DNA from: a bacterium
Lineage (GTDB): Bacteria; Thermotogota; Thermotogae; Mesoaciditogales; Mesoaciditogaceae
NCBI GenBank assembly: GCA_021800445.1
Contig: JAJYYZ010000017.1
Location: 1 to 38,744, forward strand
Reading direction: 5' to 3'
DNA: 38,744 nt
Part shown: positions 16,544-24,499 of the stretch, piece by piece
Numbering within the stretch: the stretch's first letter is position 1
Layout of the letters: every line of letters starts with the position of its first letter
Notes under the pieces: model-generated
Seen by the model: only the letters and a program-made list of their open reading frames with translations
Databases searched by the model: none
Told to the model about the DNA's origin: nothing
Translations under genes and position numbers: made by a program

Positions 16544-17555
16544 TCATGATCTTCTCCCCCCATATAAGCGTTGTGGCAGACCATATATAACCAATTCCGG
16601 CACCGACAAAAACAACCAGATCACCGTTTTTTATCTTTCCGTTTTCAAGTGCAAGGGAAAGCGAAAGTATTTGATCGTTTTGGCCTATATGACCGTAATT
16701 CTCAAGATAAATCGTTTTATCGTCGGAAAGGTTTAACCTTTTTAAAACCTCTTCATGAGCTGACCTTTTCATGTGCAAGATGGCAAGATAATCTATATCT
16801 GAAATCGCATATCCGCTTTGCTCGACGGACATGCGTATCGCCTTTTCAAAGTTGTCCATCGAAAGTGTGTCAAGTTTTTCTTTCATCGAATCGGGGTTGA
16901 CTACATCGAGATATCCACGCCCGTTTGCAATACCATCGCAATTCATCGGCTCTTTCGTGCCACCCATAGGGACAACGACATCTTCCGAAAAACTTCCATC
17001 TGTCATGGTAACAGTCTCGAGAATGACGTTGGGCGCATTTCTTTTTATGATCATAGCCGCTCCTCCGGATCCGAGATCGTACATGAATCTTGTCTTTGGA
17101 TTTTTGTAATTGACAAAGTCGCAATTTCTGTATCCGCTTACCAAAAGCACGGTATTTATTTTTTGATCGGATAGAATCAAACTTTTTGCGACTTTCATGC
17201 CAACCATCATGCTGCCGCATTCCGCTTCCATGTCAAAAGACCACGCACGATTTGCGCCGATCTTTTCCGCAACGTAAGTACCGGCAAGCCATATCGGATA
17301 ATCTTTGTGCTGCGATCCGTTCCAAATCACAACATCTATTTCCGATGCATCGCAATTTGCCATCTTCATTGCCTGAATGGCCGCTTTCACTCCCATCGAT
17401 CCGGTGTGATCGTCAGGTCCCGGCATTGGCTTTCTTTTTATGCCGAGTTTTTCTTCGACGACCCATTTGGGTAAATCGGAAAGTTCCGCTATCTTTTGAG
17501 AATCCCAAAAATTGTCCGGAAGGTATACGCCTATTCCATCTATGCCAACATGCAT
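16521..17555 (-). CDS. 3-oxoacyl-ACP synthase III-like condensing enzyme
   Basis: This thiolase-superfamily protein of 344 residues has the KAS III/HMG-CoA-synthase-like layout. The likely nucleophile is C113 in MEAECGSMMVG and the His is in AILHMKRSAH (H261). The third FabH catalytic residue, an Asn in GNTSAAS, is replaced by His in ENYGHIGQNDQ (H289), and the HQAN motif is altered to HMKR. This argues against a housekeeping FabH; it may act on acyl-CoA instead of ACP. It is the first gene of the operon, starting at ATG 17555 behind TAGGAGCG, and overlaps the TetR gene. The reaction is not assignable from sequence. Confidence 0.8.
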   Translation of the reverse strand: MHVGIDGIGVYLPDNFWDSQKIAELSDLPKWVVEEKLGIKRKPMPGPDDHTGSMGVKAAIQAMKMANCDASEIDVVIWNGSQHKDYPIWLAGTYVAEKIGANRAWSFDMEAECGSMMVGMKVAKSLILSDQKINTVLLVSGYRNCDFVNYKNPKTRFMYDLGSGGAAMIIKRNAPNVILETVTMTDGSFSEDVVVPMGGTKEPMNCDGIANGRGYLDVVNPDSMKEKLDTLSMDNFEKAIRMSVEQSGYAISDIDYLAILHMKRSAHEEVLKRLNLSDDKTIYLENYGHIGQNDQILSLSLALENGKIKNGDLVVFVGAGIGYIWSATTLIWGEKIMNAESTHI

Positions 17556-17574
17556 TTTTACGCTCCTATGTAAT

Positions 17575-17613
17575 ATGAATCATTTTTCATAAGATAAGTG
17601 AATCATCTTTCAT
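17575..17613 (-). promoter_or_regulatory. twin 16-bp operator candidates of the acyl-CoA operon
   Basis: ATGAATCATTTTTCAT (17575-17590) and GTGAATCATCTTTCAT (17598-17613) are direct copies, 23 bp apart, with two mismatches. Each is itself an imperfect inverted repeat (ATGAA...TTCAT; GTGAA...TTCAT). They lie between the predicted transcript start (about 17615) and the ribosome site, where a bound repressor would block transcription. Confidence 0.5.
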
Positions 17614-17621
17614 AATCTATC

Positions 17622-17649
17622 ATTAAACACCATTTAAAAGCAAAGTCAA
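17622..17649 (-). promoter_or_regulatory. promoter of the KAS III-TetR-CoA-transferase operon
   Basis: On the minus strand TTGACT (17649-17644) and TTTAAT (17627-17622) are separated by 16 bp. This is a good sigma-A-type pair, located upstream of the twin operator candidates. Confidence 0.45.
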
Positions 17650-17787
17650 AAAATGACGAAAAAATGTCTTTTGAGTTTAATTTCGGCATTTTTGGCCGGT
17701 TTTAACGACTTAACCTCCGTTTTGCATTGAAAATCTAAAAATTTCAATATACTATCCCCACTTAGTCAGAATGTTTATTTAATTGCG

Positions 17788-17945
17788 CAGGGCAGGATGC
17801 CCTAAAATGGTGATCGGTGAGTAGTGAAGAGTGAACAGTATGATTACAGATTACGCGTCACGCGTTACGAACAGTCTCTAATGTCTAAACTCTAATCTCT
17901 TTTCTACAAGCCATGTGCTACGTGCCATTATGGGCACCTGCCATT
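17788..17945. repeat. degenerate dispersed intergenic repeat, copy B
   Basis: A small hairpin AGGGCA-gga-TGCCCT opens the stretch. GTGATCGGTGAGTAGTGAAG and CGCGTCACGCGTTACG follow. The block TCTCTAATGTCTAAACTCTA plus ATCTCT is the inverted counterpart of 7105-7130. It closes with GCCATGTGCTACGTGCCAT, matching the CGTAGCACGTGGC words of copy A in reverse. Confidence 0.6.
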
Positions 17946-17997
17946 GCTACGATTCGAGATTTGAATTTTGCGTGATTTTCAAAAGAATTTAAATTCA

Positions 17998-18030
17998 GAT
18001 AAAACTGGGATAAAACTTTGGTCTTAGAAT
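17998..18030 (+). promoter_or_regulatory. Pho box-like direct repeats and -10 element of the pst operon
   Basis: GATAAAACT occurs at 17998-18006 and again at 18009-18017, an 11-bp period as in PhoB boxes. A TAGAAT -10 element (18025-18030) follows 7 bp later, with no good -35. This is the layout of a PhoB-activated promoter. The cognate regulator is encoded at the end of the same cluster. Confidence 0.55.
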
Positions 18031-18061
18031 CGAGTTAGACAAAAAAAGGAGGGGTTTAAGA

Positions 18062-18880
18062 ATGAAAAAGATTTTGTTTGCGCTTTTAGTTTCTATGTTT
18101 GCTTTTTCTGCTTTTGCATCGACAAAGATCGTAATTGTCGGTTCTACAACCGTGCTTCCCATCGCCCAGCAATGGGCCCAGACCTATATGCAACTGAATC
18201 CAAATGTCAACGTGTCAGTTGTCGGAAATGGTTCCGGAAATGGCATAAAGGCTCTCCTTGATGGACTTGCCGATATTGCGGATTCGTCGAGATGGATGAG
18301 CGACACTGAAATAAAGTCCGCAATTTCAAAGGGCTTCTTTCCGTTTCCCATAGTAGTTGCTTACGATGCGATAGCACCAATAGTTAACGCTAACAATCCT
18401 GTTAGGAATTTATCTCTCGATCAACTTCAGCAGATATACGACGGAAAGATCACCAACTGGTCTCAGGTTGGAGGCTTTGACATGCCGATTGTGGTTGTAA
18501 CGAGAGACAACAGTTCTGGCACTTTTGAAGTGTGGGCCGAAAAAGTCATGAGAGGCGCATTGGTCAAACCGGGCGCTTTAACGGTTGCTTCAAATGCAGA
18601 AGTCATTAGATCCGTTGCCGGAAACAAAAGGGCCATCGGGTACGTGGGACTTGGATACCTTGAAAGCAGTTCGGATATCTCTGAAGTAGCCATAAGCGGT
18701 ATGAAGGCAAATATTGAAGCCGCCCGTTCCGGCACATATCCTCTCGCAAGACCGCTTTTCATGATAACGAATGGTGTACCTTCAGGTACAATCGCACAGT
18801 TCATAGATTTTGGCCTTTCGCCGGTAGGGCAAAAAATAGTTTCTGAAGTCGGATTTGTACCTATATATGAGGTGAAATAG
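18062..18880 (+). CDS. pstS: phosphate ABC transporter substrate-binding protein PstS
   Basis: This 272-residue secreted phosphate-binding protein starts at ATG 18062 behind AAGGAGGGG. A signal peptide (MKKILFALLVSMFAFSAFA) is followed by VGSTTVLPIAQQW and by GNGSGNGIKALLDGLADIAD, the phosphate-loop segments of PstS. TRDNSSGTFEVW carries the conserved Arg-Asp and Ser-Gly-Thr ligands. It delivers phosphate to PstCA. It is the first gene of the pst-pho cluster, 14 nt from pstC. Confidence 0.95.
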   Translation: MKKILFALLVSMFAFSAFASTKIVIVGSTTVLPIAQQWAQTYMQLNPNVNVSVVGNGSGNGIKALLDGLADIADSSRWMSDTEIKSAISKGFFPFPIVVAYDAIAPIVNANNPVRNLSLDQLQQIYDGKITNWSQVGGFDMPIVVVTRDNSSGTFEVWAEKVMRGALVKPGALTVASNAEVIRSVAGNKRAIGYVGLGYLESSSDISEVAISGMKANIEAARSGTYPLARPLFMITNGVPSGTIAQFIDFGLSPVGQKIVSEVGFVPIYEVK

Positions 18881-18894
18881 GGAAATTCAAAAAG

Positions 18895-19764
18895 ATGAAG
18901 AACATAATAGATCGCATTATCTTTGTATCTGGGTGGGTTTCGATCGCCATCATCGTGGCGATCACCTTCTTTTTGTTTTACAACTGGATTCCGCTTTTTA
19001 AAACGGCATCGCCGATAGAATTCTTCTTTGGCACTTTATGGTATCCTACCGCGATCCCACCTTTTTACGGTATTTTGCCACTTTTAGATGCAACGGTATG
19101 GATCTCTTTTCTCACAATTTTGATAACCTTTCCTTCCGCATTCGTGCTTGCGATCTTCATAACGCATGTTGCTCCAAAGAGGTTGCGTTACTTTTTGAAG
19201 ATATTTTTGGAGATCTTTTCAAGCGTTCCTTCGGTAATACTGGGTCTTATCGGCTTAAGCATAGTAGCGCCTTATTTTCAAAGTGTGCTTAACATGGACA
19301 CAGGACAGAATATTTTAAATGCCGCCCTCATGCTTTCGCTTATCACGATACCCATGCCTACTTCAATGATGGAGGATTTCATAAGTGCTTTTTCTCCCGA
19401 ACAAAAAGAAGGTGCTCAGGCTTTGGGCGCGAACGAATTTGAAACTCTTACAAAGGTGATTATACCCGGTTTGAAAGGTCCTTTTGCATCGATAGCGATG
19501 CTTTCTCTCGGAAGAATTTTCGGAGAAACCATGATAGTACTCATGGTTGCAGGAAATGCGGCGATCTTTCCGACCAACATCTTTCAACCTGCAAGGGTTC
19601 TATCTTCGACAATAGCGGCAGAGATGGGAGAAACTCCTGTCGACACGCCACATTTTTATGCCCTTTTCGGAATAGGGGCTGTGCTTTTTGTAATGACCTT
19701 TCTTATAAACATCATTGGAGAAGTTATCAGGATCAGGTATGAAAGGCAGATGATGAAAGGGTGA
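18895..19764 (+). CDS. pstC: phosphate ABC transporter permease PstC
   Basis: This permease of 289 residues has six membrane segments and the EAA loop (QALGANEFETLTKVIIPGL). The region FSSVPSVILGLIGLSIVAPY matches PstC, and GRIFGETMIVLMVAGN is the conserved segment after the EAA loop. ATG 18895 is 14 nt after pstS, and its 3' end overlaps pstA by 4 nt (GTGA). It forms the membrane channel with PstA. Confidence 0.95.
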   Translation: MKNIIDRIIFVSGWVSIAIIVAITFFLFYNWIPLFKTASPIEFFFGTLWYPTAIPPFYGILPLLDATVWISFLTILITFPSAFVLAIFITHVAPKRLRYFLKIFLEIFSSVPSVILGLIGLSIVAPYFQSVLNMDTGQNILNAALMLSLITIPMPTSMMEDFISAFSPEQKEGAQALGANEFETLTKVIIPGLKGPFASIAMLSLGRIFGETMIVLMVAGNAAIFPTNIFQPARVLSSTIAAEMGETPVDTPHFYALFGIGAVLFVMTFLINIIGEVIRIRYERQMMKG

Positions 19765-20624
19765 GTTTCAAGAAACGCATGTTGAAGCAGCGCATCGCCT
19801 TTTTGTCTTTATCGATTGTTTCAATCGGAATATTATTCGCCATCGGATCGATTTTTGCCCTGATATTGGTGAATGGTCTGGGTGTTTTGAATTGGAATTT
19901 TTTGATCTCGATAACCTCTTTTGATTTTAAGGGAGTGACTCACGGCGGCATAGGTCCCGCAATAGCCGGCACCTTCATGGTGACAGGATTGGGTCTTGTT
20001 TTTGCCGTTCCGGTGGGAATTCTGGCAGGAATTTATCTTTCCGAGTACAGAAGCAAAGGTAAGATATTCAACGTTTTGAGAATGATGGTTGCAAATCTTG
20101 CCGGTGTCCCGTCTGTAGTTCATGGACTTTTCGGCCTGGCCGTCTTCGCAGTCCTGTTCAAATTTGGCCTTTCAATTCTCAGTTCGGCTCTCACGCTCTC
20201 CATACTTGCACTTCCCATCATAATAATGACAACCGAAAACGCCATGAGAGATGTGCCGAATGATCTAAGAGAAGCCTCTTACTCGCTTGGCGCAAAGAAA
20301 TGGCAAAGTGCTTTGCTTGTCGTTTTTCCAGTTGCCGCTTCCAAAATCATGACCGGCGTTATACTCGCAAGCGCAAGAATAGCCGGCGAAACGGCTCCGA
20401 TACTTTTTACTGGCGCAACGCTTTATCTTGCGCACTATCCAACGGCCATAAATCAACAGTTTATGGCTTTGCCTTACATGATATACGGTCTTATGACGAC
20501 AAGCATAAACATATCGGCAAGCACGAATTTTGCTTACGGAATAGCACTTGTCCTCATCACTTTGATCGCCCTTATGAACATTGCCATCGTGATATTCAGA
20601 TCAAAAACAAGAAAAAATTCATGA
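19761..20624 (+). CDS. pstA: phosphate ABC transporter permease PstA
   Basis: The second permease has 287 residues and starts at GTG 19761, overlapping the pstC stop. It has six membrane helices, the periplasmic GVTHGGIGPAIAGTFMVTG segment and NLAGVPSVVHGLFGLAVF. The EAA loop is SLGAKKWQSALLVVFPVA, and ASARIAGETAPILFTG is typical of PstA. It is the partner of PstC, followed after 12 nt by pstB. Confidence 0.95.
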   Translation: MSFKKRMLKQRIAFLSLSIVSIGILFAIGSIFALILVNGLGVLNWNFLISITSFDFKGVTHGGIGPAIAGTFMVTGLGLVFAVPVGILAGIYLSEYRSKGKIFNVLRMMVANLAGVPSVVHGLFGLAVFAVLFKFGLSILSSALTLSILALPIIIMTTENAMRDVPNDLREASYSLGAKKWQSALLVVFPVAASKIMTGVILASARIAGETAPILFTGATLYLAHYPTAINQQFMALPYMIYGLMTTSINISASTNFAYGIALVLITLIALMNIAIVIFRSKTRKNS

Positions 20625-20636
20625 AGGAGGGACAAA

Positions 20637-21392
20637 ATGGATGTTGATTTGAAAATAGAAAATTTATCGGTTTACTTTGGACAAAAACAAATACTTGATT
20701 CGATTTCGTTCGAAATACCTGCCAGGTCTATAACGGCCATAATAGGTCCTTCCGGATGCGGAAAATCAACCTTTGTAAGGACGATAAACAGGATGAACGA
20801 CAGATTTGATGATTTCAGTCACAAAGGGAGTATAATTTTTGATGGCAAAGATGTACTTTCAAACGACTATCCCGTTGAAGAACTGAGAAAAAAGATAGGA
20901 ATGGTCTTTCAAAAGCCAAACCCATTTCCAAAGTCGATATATGAAAATGTTGTCTTTGGACTTAAGATACATGGCGTAAAAGACAGAAAAATCCTTGATG
21001 AAACTGTTAAATCGTCTCTTGAATCTGCTTCGCTTTACGATCAAGTAAAAGATAGACTTTCAATGAATGCTTACAAACTTTCAGGAGGTCAGCAACAAAG
21101 GTTATGTATCGCGAGAGCCTTGGCCATAAAGCCTGAAATTCTACTCCTCGACGAACCAACATCGGCGATAGATCCGCTTGCCACAAAGCAAATCGAGGAA
21201 GTACTCGAACAGATAAGTAAAGAAATAACCATCTTGATAGTTACCCATAACATTCAGCAGGCCGCAAGAATAGCCGATTACATAGCCTTCTTTTACATGG
21301 GTAAACTCGTTGAATTTAGCAAGGCCGAGAAGATTTTGAACGCCCCCAATGAGAAATTGACCGACGATTATCTTACGGGAATGTACGGTTAG
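20637..21392 (+). CDS. pstB: phosphate ABC transporter ATPase PstB
   Basis: The ATPase of 251 residues has Walker A GPSGCGKST, the PstB-typical RTINRMND after it, signature LSGGQQQRLCIARAL, Walker B LLLDEPTSAIDP and switch VTHNIQQAARIADY. It is cytoplasmic and drives the PstCA channel. It begins at ATG 20637 behind AAGGAGGG and ends 8 nt before phoU. Confidence 0.97.
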   Translation: MDVDLKIENLSVYFGQKQILDSISFEIPARSITAIIGPSGCGKSTFVRTINRMNDRFDDFSHKGSIIFDGKDVLSNDYPVEELRKKIGMVFQKPNPFPKSIYENVVFGLKIHGVKDRKILDETVKSSLESASLYDQVKDRLSMNAYKLSGGQQQRLCIARALAIKPEILLLDEPTSAIDPLATKQIEEVLEQISKEITILIVTHNIQQAARIADYIAFFYMGKLVEFSKAEKILNAPNEKLTDDYLTGMYG

Positions 21393-21400
21393 GAGGATGT

Positions 21401-22078
21401 ATGGAAAGTGATAATTTAAGGTTGTCAAATTACGAACAAGAGTTGAATGTTTTGAAAATGAAATTGAACGAGATGTTCAGTTTATCGCTTGGATCTTTTC
21501 AATCTGCGGCAAAATCTCTTGAAATAATCGATGTGGGGATCGCTGAAGGTGTTATAAAAGGTGATGACGAGATAGATAACCTTAAGAGAAAAATAGAAGA
21601 GTTAGTTTACGAAATACTTTTAAGATTTCATCCGCTTGCATCCGATCTCAGACGCGTTATAATGGCAATGAAAATAGCCAGCGAACTTGAGCGTGTTGCC
21701 GATCAGGCTGTGAATATCGCACAGGTAACTCAATTCATGGAAGGCAAAGTTTTGATAAAGCCACTTGTCGATATTCCGAAGATGGCTCAAATAGCCGAAG
21801 AAATGCTTTCAGGTGCTATGAAATCATATTTTGAAGAAGATGTTGAACTTGCGAAAAAAATATGGTTAATGGACGACAAAGTCGATTATCTGGATCGCAA
21901 AGTCGCCGACGATCTTGAAGAGATAGTGGCCAAAAAGTGTTCAAAAGAGGCCATAGCACAATCCGAAAGGCTTATAATTGTTTCGAGATCGATAGAAAGG
22001 ATAGCCGATCACTCGACCAACATATGCGAGGAGACGACTTACATGATCCTTGGCAAAGAATTGTATACCCTTTTGTGA
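21401..22078 (+). CDS. phoU: phosphate signalling protein PhoU
   Basis: PhoU-family all-helical protein of 225 residues with two three-helix repeats. The metal-cluster E/D motifs read EGVIKGDDEID in the first repeat and LMDDKVDYLDR in the second, each followed by an R-hydrophobic helix (HPLASDLRRVIMAMKIASEL; SERLIIVSRSIERIADHSTN). PhoU links PstB activity to the sensor kinase and damps the Pho response when phosphate is ample. The start is ATG 21401 after TAGGAGG. It stands between the transporter and the two-component genes as in many bacteria. Confidence 0.95.
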   Translation: MESDNLRLSNYEQELNVLKMKLNEMFSLSLGSFQSAAKSLEIIDVGIAEGVIKGDDEIDNLKRKIEELVYEILLRFHPLASDLRRVIMAMKIASELERVADQAVNIAQVTQFMEGKVLIKPLVDIPKMAQIAEEMLSGAMKSYFEEDVELAKKIWLMDDKVDYLDRKVADDLEEIVAKKCSKEAIAQSERLIIVSRSIERIADHSTNICEETTYMILGKELYTLL

Positions 22079-22087
22079 GATGAGAAA

Positions 22088-22783
22088 ATGGATCGAATTT
22101 TGATAGTTGAAGATGAAGATGATATGGCCGAAATAATCGCCTACACCTTAAAAAACGGCGGATTTAAATGCGATGTCGCGCAAGACATCTCGACGATGTG
22201 GGATAAACTTTCATCCTCCCACTTCAACCTTGTTTTGCTGGATATAGGGCTTCCGGATGGATCTGGTATGGATGCGCTTAAAACGATGAAAACAAAAAAG
22301 ATCGACATACCGGTTATAATACTCACGGCAAGAAGGTCGGATATAGATAAGATACTCGGCCTTGAACTTGGAGCCGATGATTACATTACAAAACCTTTCA
22401 ACCAATACGAACTTTTGGCCCGCATCAAAGCCGTTTTGAGACGATCAACATCCGAAAAAACGTCGGATAGGACTTTTGAATATAATGGAAAATTGATAAA
22501 TCTCGATTCTTATTCCGCAACTAACGAAAACGGAGAAAAAATAGAATTCACAAACAAAGAATTCGAACTTTTGAAATTGCTTATAGCGTATCCCGCCAAG
22601 GTGTTCACAAGAGAAGAGATCCTTGATAGGGTCTGGGGAATGGATTTCTTCGGCGAATTTAGAACGGTAGATGTTCACGTCAGTAAAATAAGAGAAAAGC
22701 TCGGAGAATCGATTATAAAAACGGTAAGAGGAGTGGGATACAAATTAGGTGATATCGGAGAAACAAACGATGAGAATAATTGA
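22088..22783 (+). CDS. phoB: PhoB/PhoP-like response regulator
   Basis: OmpR/PhoB-type regulator of 231 residues. The receiver domain (1-120) has acidic residues E8/D9, the phosphoacceptor D52 in LVLLDIGLPDG, T80 and K102 in YITKPF. A winged-helix domain (about 128-225) ends with RTVDVHVSKIREKLGES and a GVGYKLG wing. The position after phoU and the Pho-box-like repeats before pstS make phosphate control the obvious role. It overlaps the kinase gene by 14 nt. Confidence 0.9.
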   Translation: MDRILIVEDEDDMAEIIAYTLKNGGFKCDVAQDISTMWDKLSSSHFNLVLLDIGLPDGSGMDALKTMKTKKIDIPVIILTARRSDIDKILGLELGADDYITKPFNQYELLARIKAVLRRSTSEKTSDRTFEYNGKLINLDSYSATNENGEKIEFTNKEFELLKLLIAYPAKVFTREEILDRVWGMDFFGEFRTVDVHVSKIREKLGESIIKTVRGVGYKLGDIGETNDENN

Positions 22784-23780
22784 TTTTTTGAGTGAAGGAA
22801 TAATATCAACGGATAGATATCTCAACATAGTTGATCATAACGAAGCGATCGTCAAATTGTTCAAGGTTTCATTCCAAAAAAGTGTTAAAATCACCGATGT
22901 TATTTCTTTTTCCAAAATTGATGTCGCTTTGCAAAGCGCACTTAAAGATTCGGTTTTTACCGAACAACTTCCCGTTTATTTTGGCACAACAAAGATCGAA
23001 TGTAAAGTAACAACATTCAAAGATGACGAAATAGTGGTATGGATCTTCGAAAATTTGAACACCGTGAAGATGCTCGAAAGTGCGAAAGCGGATTTCGTTT
23101 CTGCCGTTTCGCATGAATTCATGACTCCTCTCGGGATAATCGAAGGCTTTCTCATCATGATAAAAGATCCTGGAATGGATGAAAAAATGAAAGTAGATCG
23201 CATCGAAAGGGCTATGGCACAACTTAAAAGGCTTGAAAAACTTGTAGATCAATTGCTTTCGCTGAGCGAACTCGAGATGAAATCATACGTTCCTCACTTC
23301 TCGCTTGTCAACATCTACCAAATGGCGGAAGAGGCCAGGACGGAAATGGATTACAGATGCAGGTCAAAGCACATAAACGTGATTTTGGATGTGCCTGAAA
23401 ATCTTTTTGTTTACACCGATGGAATGGCACTTTACAGGATAACCACGAACTTGCTTTCCAACGCCATAAAGTATTCACATCCCAATAGCGATGTTAAAAT
23501 TTCCGTTGCGGAAGATGAAGATTCAATAAAATTATCCGTTCAAGATAATGGCATAGGTATAAAGGCGGAAGAAATTCCAAGGATCTTCGAAAGATTTTAT
23601 CGGGCTTCAAATTCATCCGAGACAAGCGCGAAAGGTATGGGATTAGGACTCGCGCTTGTCAAGCATCTTTCTAACATAATAAACGCAAAAATAGAGGTTG
23701 AATCAAGATACACGATGGGATCTACCTTTACCGTTGTAATTCCAAAAAATCAAAGAAAAAGACAAAATGGTGACGAGTAA
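22770..23780 (+). CDS. phoR: PhoR-like soluble sensor histidine kinase
   Basis: Sensor kinase of 336 residues, starting at ATG 22770 (GGAG 9 nt upstream; an in-frame GTG at 22749 is less likely). A small PAS-like domain (about 1-95) is followed by HisKA with H115 in SAVSHEFMTPLGIIEGF, where FM replaces the usual LR, and by HATPase motifs N (ITTNLLSNAIKYS), G1 (DNGIGI), F (RIFERFYR) and G2 (KGMGLGLALVKHL). No membrane helix is present, unlike classical PhoR, so it senses inside the cell, probably through PhoU/PstB. It ends the pst-pho cluster. Confidence 0.88.
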   Translation: MRIIDFLSEGIISTDRYLNIVDHNEAIVKLFKVSFQKSVKITDVISFSKIDVALQSALKDSVFTEQLPVYFGTTKIECKVTTFKDDEIVVWIFENLNTVKMLESAKADFVSAVSHEFMTPLGIIEGFLIMIKDPGMDEKMKVDRIERAMAQLKRLEKLVDQLLSLSELEMKSYVPHFSLVNIYQMAEEARTEMDYRCRSKHINVILDVPENLFVYTDGMALYRITTNLLSNAIKYSHPNSDVKISVAEDEDSIKLSVQDNGIGIKAEEIPRIFERFYRASNSSETSAKGMGLGLALVKHLSNIINAKIEVESRYTMGSTFTVVIPKNQRKRQNGDE

Positions 23781-23857
23781 TCGGTAATGAGTAAGCAGTC
23801 AAAGGCAAAAAAGCGATTCGGAATTCGAATTTCGTTTGGTATATAATATGTTATCAA

Positions 23858-23866
23858 TGTTATAAT
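23858..23866 (+). promoter_or_regulatory. extended -10 promoter
   Basis: TGTTATAAT (23858-23866) is a perfect extended -10 motif about 28 nt before the next ATG. A second TATAAT is at 23842-23847. The gap from 23781 also begins with words of the dispersed repeat (GTGACGAGTAATCGGTAATG). Confidence 0.45.
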
Positions 23867-23893
23867 TATTTTTAAATTTGGGAAGGTGATAGA

Positions 23894-24499
23894 ATGTCGA
23901 TTTACGAAATAGTGATTCTTGTACTGTCAGTTTTTCTTTTGGTTCTGTTTAGCGGCCTAAATATGACGGTTCAAACCCTTAAAACCCAGATATCAAACAA
24001 CACGACGACTATTCAGGCACTTTCCGGTGAACTCACAACTCTCAAATCAGAAATAAATCCTGTGAAACTTTCCAAACCTTTCATGCAATACTCTATCTTA
24101 TTCGAAAACGCGCCAAGAACGCTTCCGTCATTTCCTCTGAACACCGTGACGGCAACGAATTTGGAAGATTTCATTCCGATTTTGTCGGTAAACGATTTTT
24201 ACGAAATAACTCAAATGAACAAACAATATTTTCTCGCCTATCCGGCTGCCGGCGGTTCGACCTTCTCCATCCAAATTCTTTCATCTCCATACTCGGACAG
24301 AGTGTTAAAGATAGTTAACCTTTTAAGAGGTCAAAATATACCGGCTTTCGATATCCAGTATGGAAGTCAATTCAGCCTTTTTGCGGGTGTTTTCCCAAAT
24401 TACGTTGCCGCCACACAGTATGCGAGTGCTATCTCACCGACGATCTTTCCGACCGTCGGATCGACTCTATCATCATGGCTGATCAGGCAGATTCCTTGA
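23894..24499 (+). CDS. membrane-anchored SPOR-like domain protein
   Basis: This protein has 201 residues. One N-terminal transmembrane helix (about 4-24) is followed by a short coiled coil (MTVQTLKTQISNNTTTIQAL; to about 55), a middle segment without known motif, and a C-terminal unit (about 120-195). The unit reads FSIQILSSPYSDRVLKIVNL then PAFDIQYGSQFSLFAGVFPN, with the beta-alpha-beta pattern of SPOR peptidoglycan-binding domains. SPOR proteins bind denuded glycan at septa. ATG 23894 has GGAAGGTG upstream. Its stop overlaps the convergent gene by 17 nt. The SPOR call is from pattern only. Confidence 0.6.
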   Translation: MSIYEIVILVLSVFLLVLFSGLNMTVQTLKTQISNNTTTIQALSGELTTLKSEINPVKLSKPFMQYSILFENAPRTLPSFPLNTVTATNLEDFIPILSVNDFYEITQMNKQYFLAYPAAGGSTFSIQILSSPYSDRVLKIVNLLRGQNIPAFDIQYGSQFSLFAGVFPNYVAATQYASAISPTIFPTVGSTLSSWLIRQIP

